A stretch of DNA of 64,000 bases from assembly GCA_029204225.1 (NCBI GenBank), contig CM055092.1, positions 46,193,486 to 46,257,485 on the forward strand. The letters are read 5' to 3'. Of this stretch, positions 62,501-64,000 are shown piece after piece (position 1 is the first letter of the stretch; each line of letters starts with the position of its first letter). The notes beneath the pieces were generated by a model. That model did not search any database and was not told the origin of the DNA. It saw only the letters and a list, made by a program, of their open reading frames with translations. Both the position numbers and the translations under genes were made by a program. Source of the stretch: Diphasiastrum complanatum. Taxonomy: Eukaryota > Streptophyta > Lycopodiopsida > Lycopodiales > Lycopodiaceae.

Positions 62501-64000
62501 TCTCTTAAGATATTCACCTCATTTTGGTCTGATGGAAATGTCTCGAGCAATTATTCGTTGTTATCGGTGTGATTGTTCCTTGCTTTTCATGCCCAAGAGT
62601 ATCTATAGAACATGCTTTCTAGGCATCCGAAGTTTGTGATTGCAGTTGAAGACTGCTGTCATTTCGACATCGTCATCTACTGTTATTTTTAGGAGGATTT
62701 ACTAAATGCAAGATTTGGGGCAGTTTATCTTAATTACAGTTAACGTTGCATTATTTGTTATCTGAATAGTGGTGCCTTATTTTGGCCCAGTGCCTGCCTC
62801 TTCAAACAATTTGAGTTTCAGCTTCTTACTTTATGTACTTCTTGAGACAGATGCTACCTTTCAATCTCAATGAAGTTACCCACTTTTTCCCTTTTGATTG
62901 TTGAAAGAAAAATTTGGGTTCTCCTTTTACACTTCCCAATCAAATTGTCATTCCCTTCTTGGAGGTTTTCCAATTCCAAGGCTCGGGCCAGCAGAGACAT
63001 GCTAAAAGTAATCCTTATGCCGCTTCCTCAAATGATGCATAGTTTCATCTCAGAAATAGAATGCTTGTTTATGCTAGATTGATGACATAAAATCATAAGG
63101 CCCTTTTTTCTTATATTCAATAAATTGGTTATCAATGTAGGTTAGCATGGCTCTTCTTTGTGAAATTATCATCAAGATCATAAGTTTTACTACTATGTTT
63201 CTACAGTTTAGTGGAGAACTCCTTGGAATCCCTCCAGATCATCATGCCATTGTAGTTCCTCATGTGGGCGGTGGCGGAAAACGTGTACATCCCCTTCCAT
63301 ACTCGGATCCCAACCTCCAAGGTTACTTATTTCACCACGTCGGATGTTGATAGGCATTAGATTTCATTGTGCTTTGAGCACCACATCTTGTTTATGCTCT
63401 AGTTTGTTGACTCAAAATCACATTTTTGCTGACAGTGCAAACTAGGTCCATCATGGATCCTACAAAAGATCTTGCGGCTTATGGTTACGGGAGTGTAGCC
63501 TGGGAAGAAAGGGTGCATAGTTGGAAAATGAGACAGGAGAAAATGCAGATGATGATGACTGAAGGACATCAGGTTCCGGGAGGAAAGGATCGTGATCCCA
63601 GTGAATTTGGTGACAATGGTGCAGATTTGCCAGTGTATTATAACTGAACTTTTTTTGGTAAACATTATTGCAGCCACTAATAGTTTGTCTGGTAGAGCCT
63701 CATATGGACTGGGTTGTGTTTGTTGTCTAGATTTGGTTACTCTTATTTAGCATTGACAAATTACTGCTAGTTCATTCCTACATAATTTGAAAGCTGGTAT
63801 TTTAATCCATATTCTTTATAAGGCTCACATGAGTTTGGTTTTGGCATTGTAATGGTATTTGCAGAATGGATGAGTCTCGTCAGCCGTTGTCCAGAAAGGT
63901 GCCCATACCTTCAAGCAAAATCAATCCATACAGAATGCTGATAGTTATTCGGCTTGTTGTTCTGGGTTTCTTCTTTCGATATCGAATTATGAACCCGGTC
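59577..64000 (+). CDS. CESA: Cellulose synthase catalytic subunit (CESA), 5' part, 6 exons seen
   Basis: Exons: 59577-59654, 60270-60465, 60734-60948, 63207-63321, 63436-63634, 63865-64000 (continues outside). Introns are GT-AG with matching phases, giving 313 codons. CESA proteins form plasma-membrane rosette complexes that polymerise UDP-glucose into beta-1,4-glucan. Visible: N-terminus [24 protein letters not shown]-type zinc finger with Cys at 38, 41, 57, 60, 65, 68, 80, 83, including [20 protein letters not shown]; acidic [66 protein letters not shown] and the first transmembrane helix (about 290-310) at the edge. The catalytic D, D, D, QxxRW motifs lie beyond the window. A GCAG acceptor at 59483 may end a 5'UTR intron. 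Intron 3 is 2258 bp and has no recognised element. CESA rather than CSLD is supported by the RING finger and the N-terminal motif. Confidence 0.96.
59885..59902. repeat. Poly(C) run of 18 in CESA intron 1
   Basis: Eighteen consecutive C followed by GCCC. It is a possible i-motif/G-quadruplex sequence and a likely site of sequencing length error. Confidence 0.95.

Noticed and set aside
60949-63206. Extra CESA exons from open frames in intron 3 (for example 60995-61261 and 62870-63082)
   Set aside because: Joining exon 3 (60948) directly to 63207 keeps the frame and gives a continuous CESA protein; the intron frames have no CESA similarity.

Overview
This is plant nuclear DNA: spliced genes for an auxin influx carrier, a cellulose synthase and a mitochondrial ribosomal protein, set in AT-rich sequence full of decayed LTR retrotransposons and long dinucleotide repeats. 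The CESA N-terminus (RING finger, the RVEND acidic stretch, then [12 protein letters not shown] and [19 protein letters not shown]) and the divergent auxin-carrier termini look to me more like a seed-free land plant or gymnosperm than a flowering plant. I cannot name the organism.

Three host genes can be assembled, all on the + strand. (1) 1618-6413: an AUX1/LAX-type auxin influx carrier, 8 exons, 488 codons, every junction GT-AG and in frame; its 2.1-kb intron 6 holds an antisense Copia remnant. (2) 13584-30625: mitochondrial ribosomal protein bL35m, 4 exons, 164 codons, with a 14.9-kb last intron that contains a nearly complete Copia element, a Ty3/gypsy element, a hAT transposase fragment, a second Copia and a gypsy RNase H piece. 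(3) 59577 to the window edge: the 5' part of a CESA cellulose synthase gene (6 exons, 313 codons visible, up to the first transmembrane helix), preceded by about 0.9 kb of more GC-rich DNA with a cluster of CACGTG boxes.

Regions: 1-1617 is 5' flank with a SINE-like tRNA-derived repeat. 6414-13583 is intergenic with Copia pieces and an endonuclease-domain fragment. 13584-30625 is bL35m and its TE-filled intron. 30626-42285 is very AT-rich, with one LTR plus gag of a Copia family, retropepsin fragments, a gag-like remnant and a 159-bp (TC)n tract. 42286-46782 is a Copia element with both LTRs. 46783-53210 is a collage of at least four Copia fragments in alternating orientation. 53215-55210 is a coding-like tract I do not recognise (284-codon coiled-coil ORF) lying between two Copia pieces. 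55663-56235 holds nested tandem duplications. 57900-64000 is the CESA promoter and gene start.

No rRNA, intact tRNA gene, CRISPR array or operon was seen. No retroelement copy has an intact set of reading frames; all carry stops, frameshifts or deletions. The host genes are functionally unrelated neighbours.
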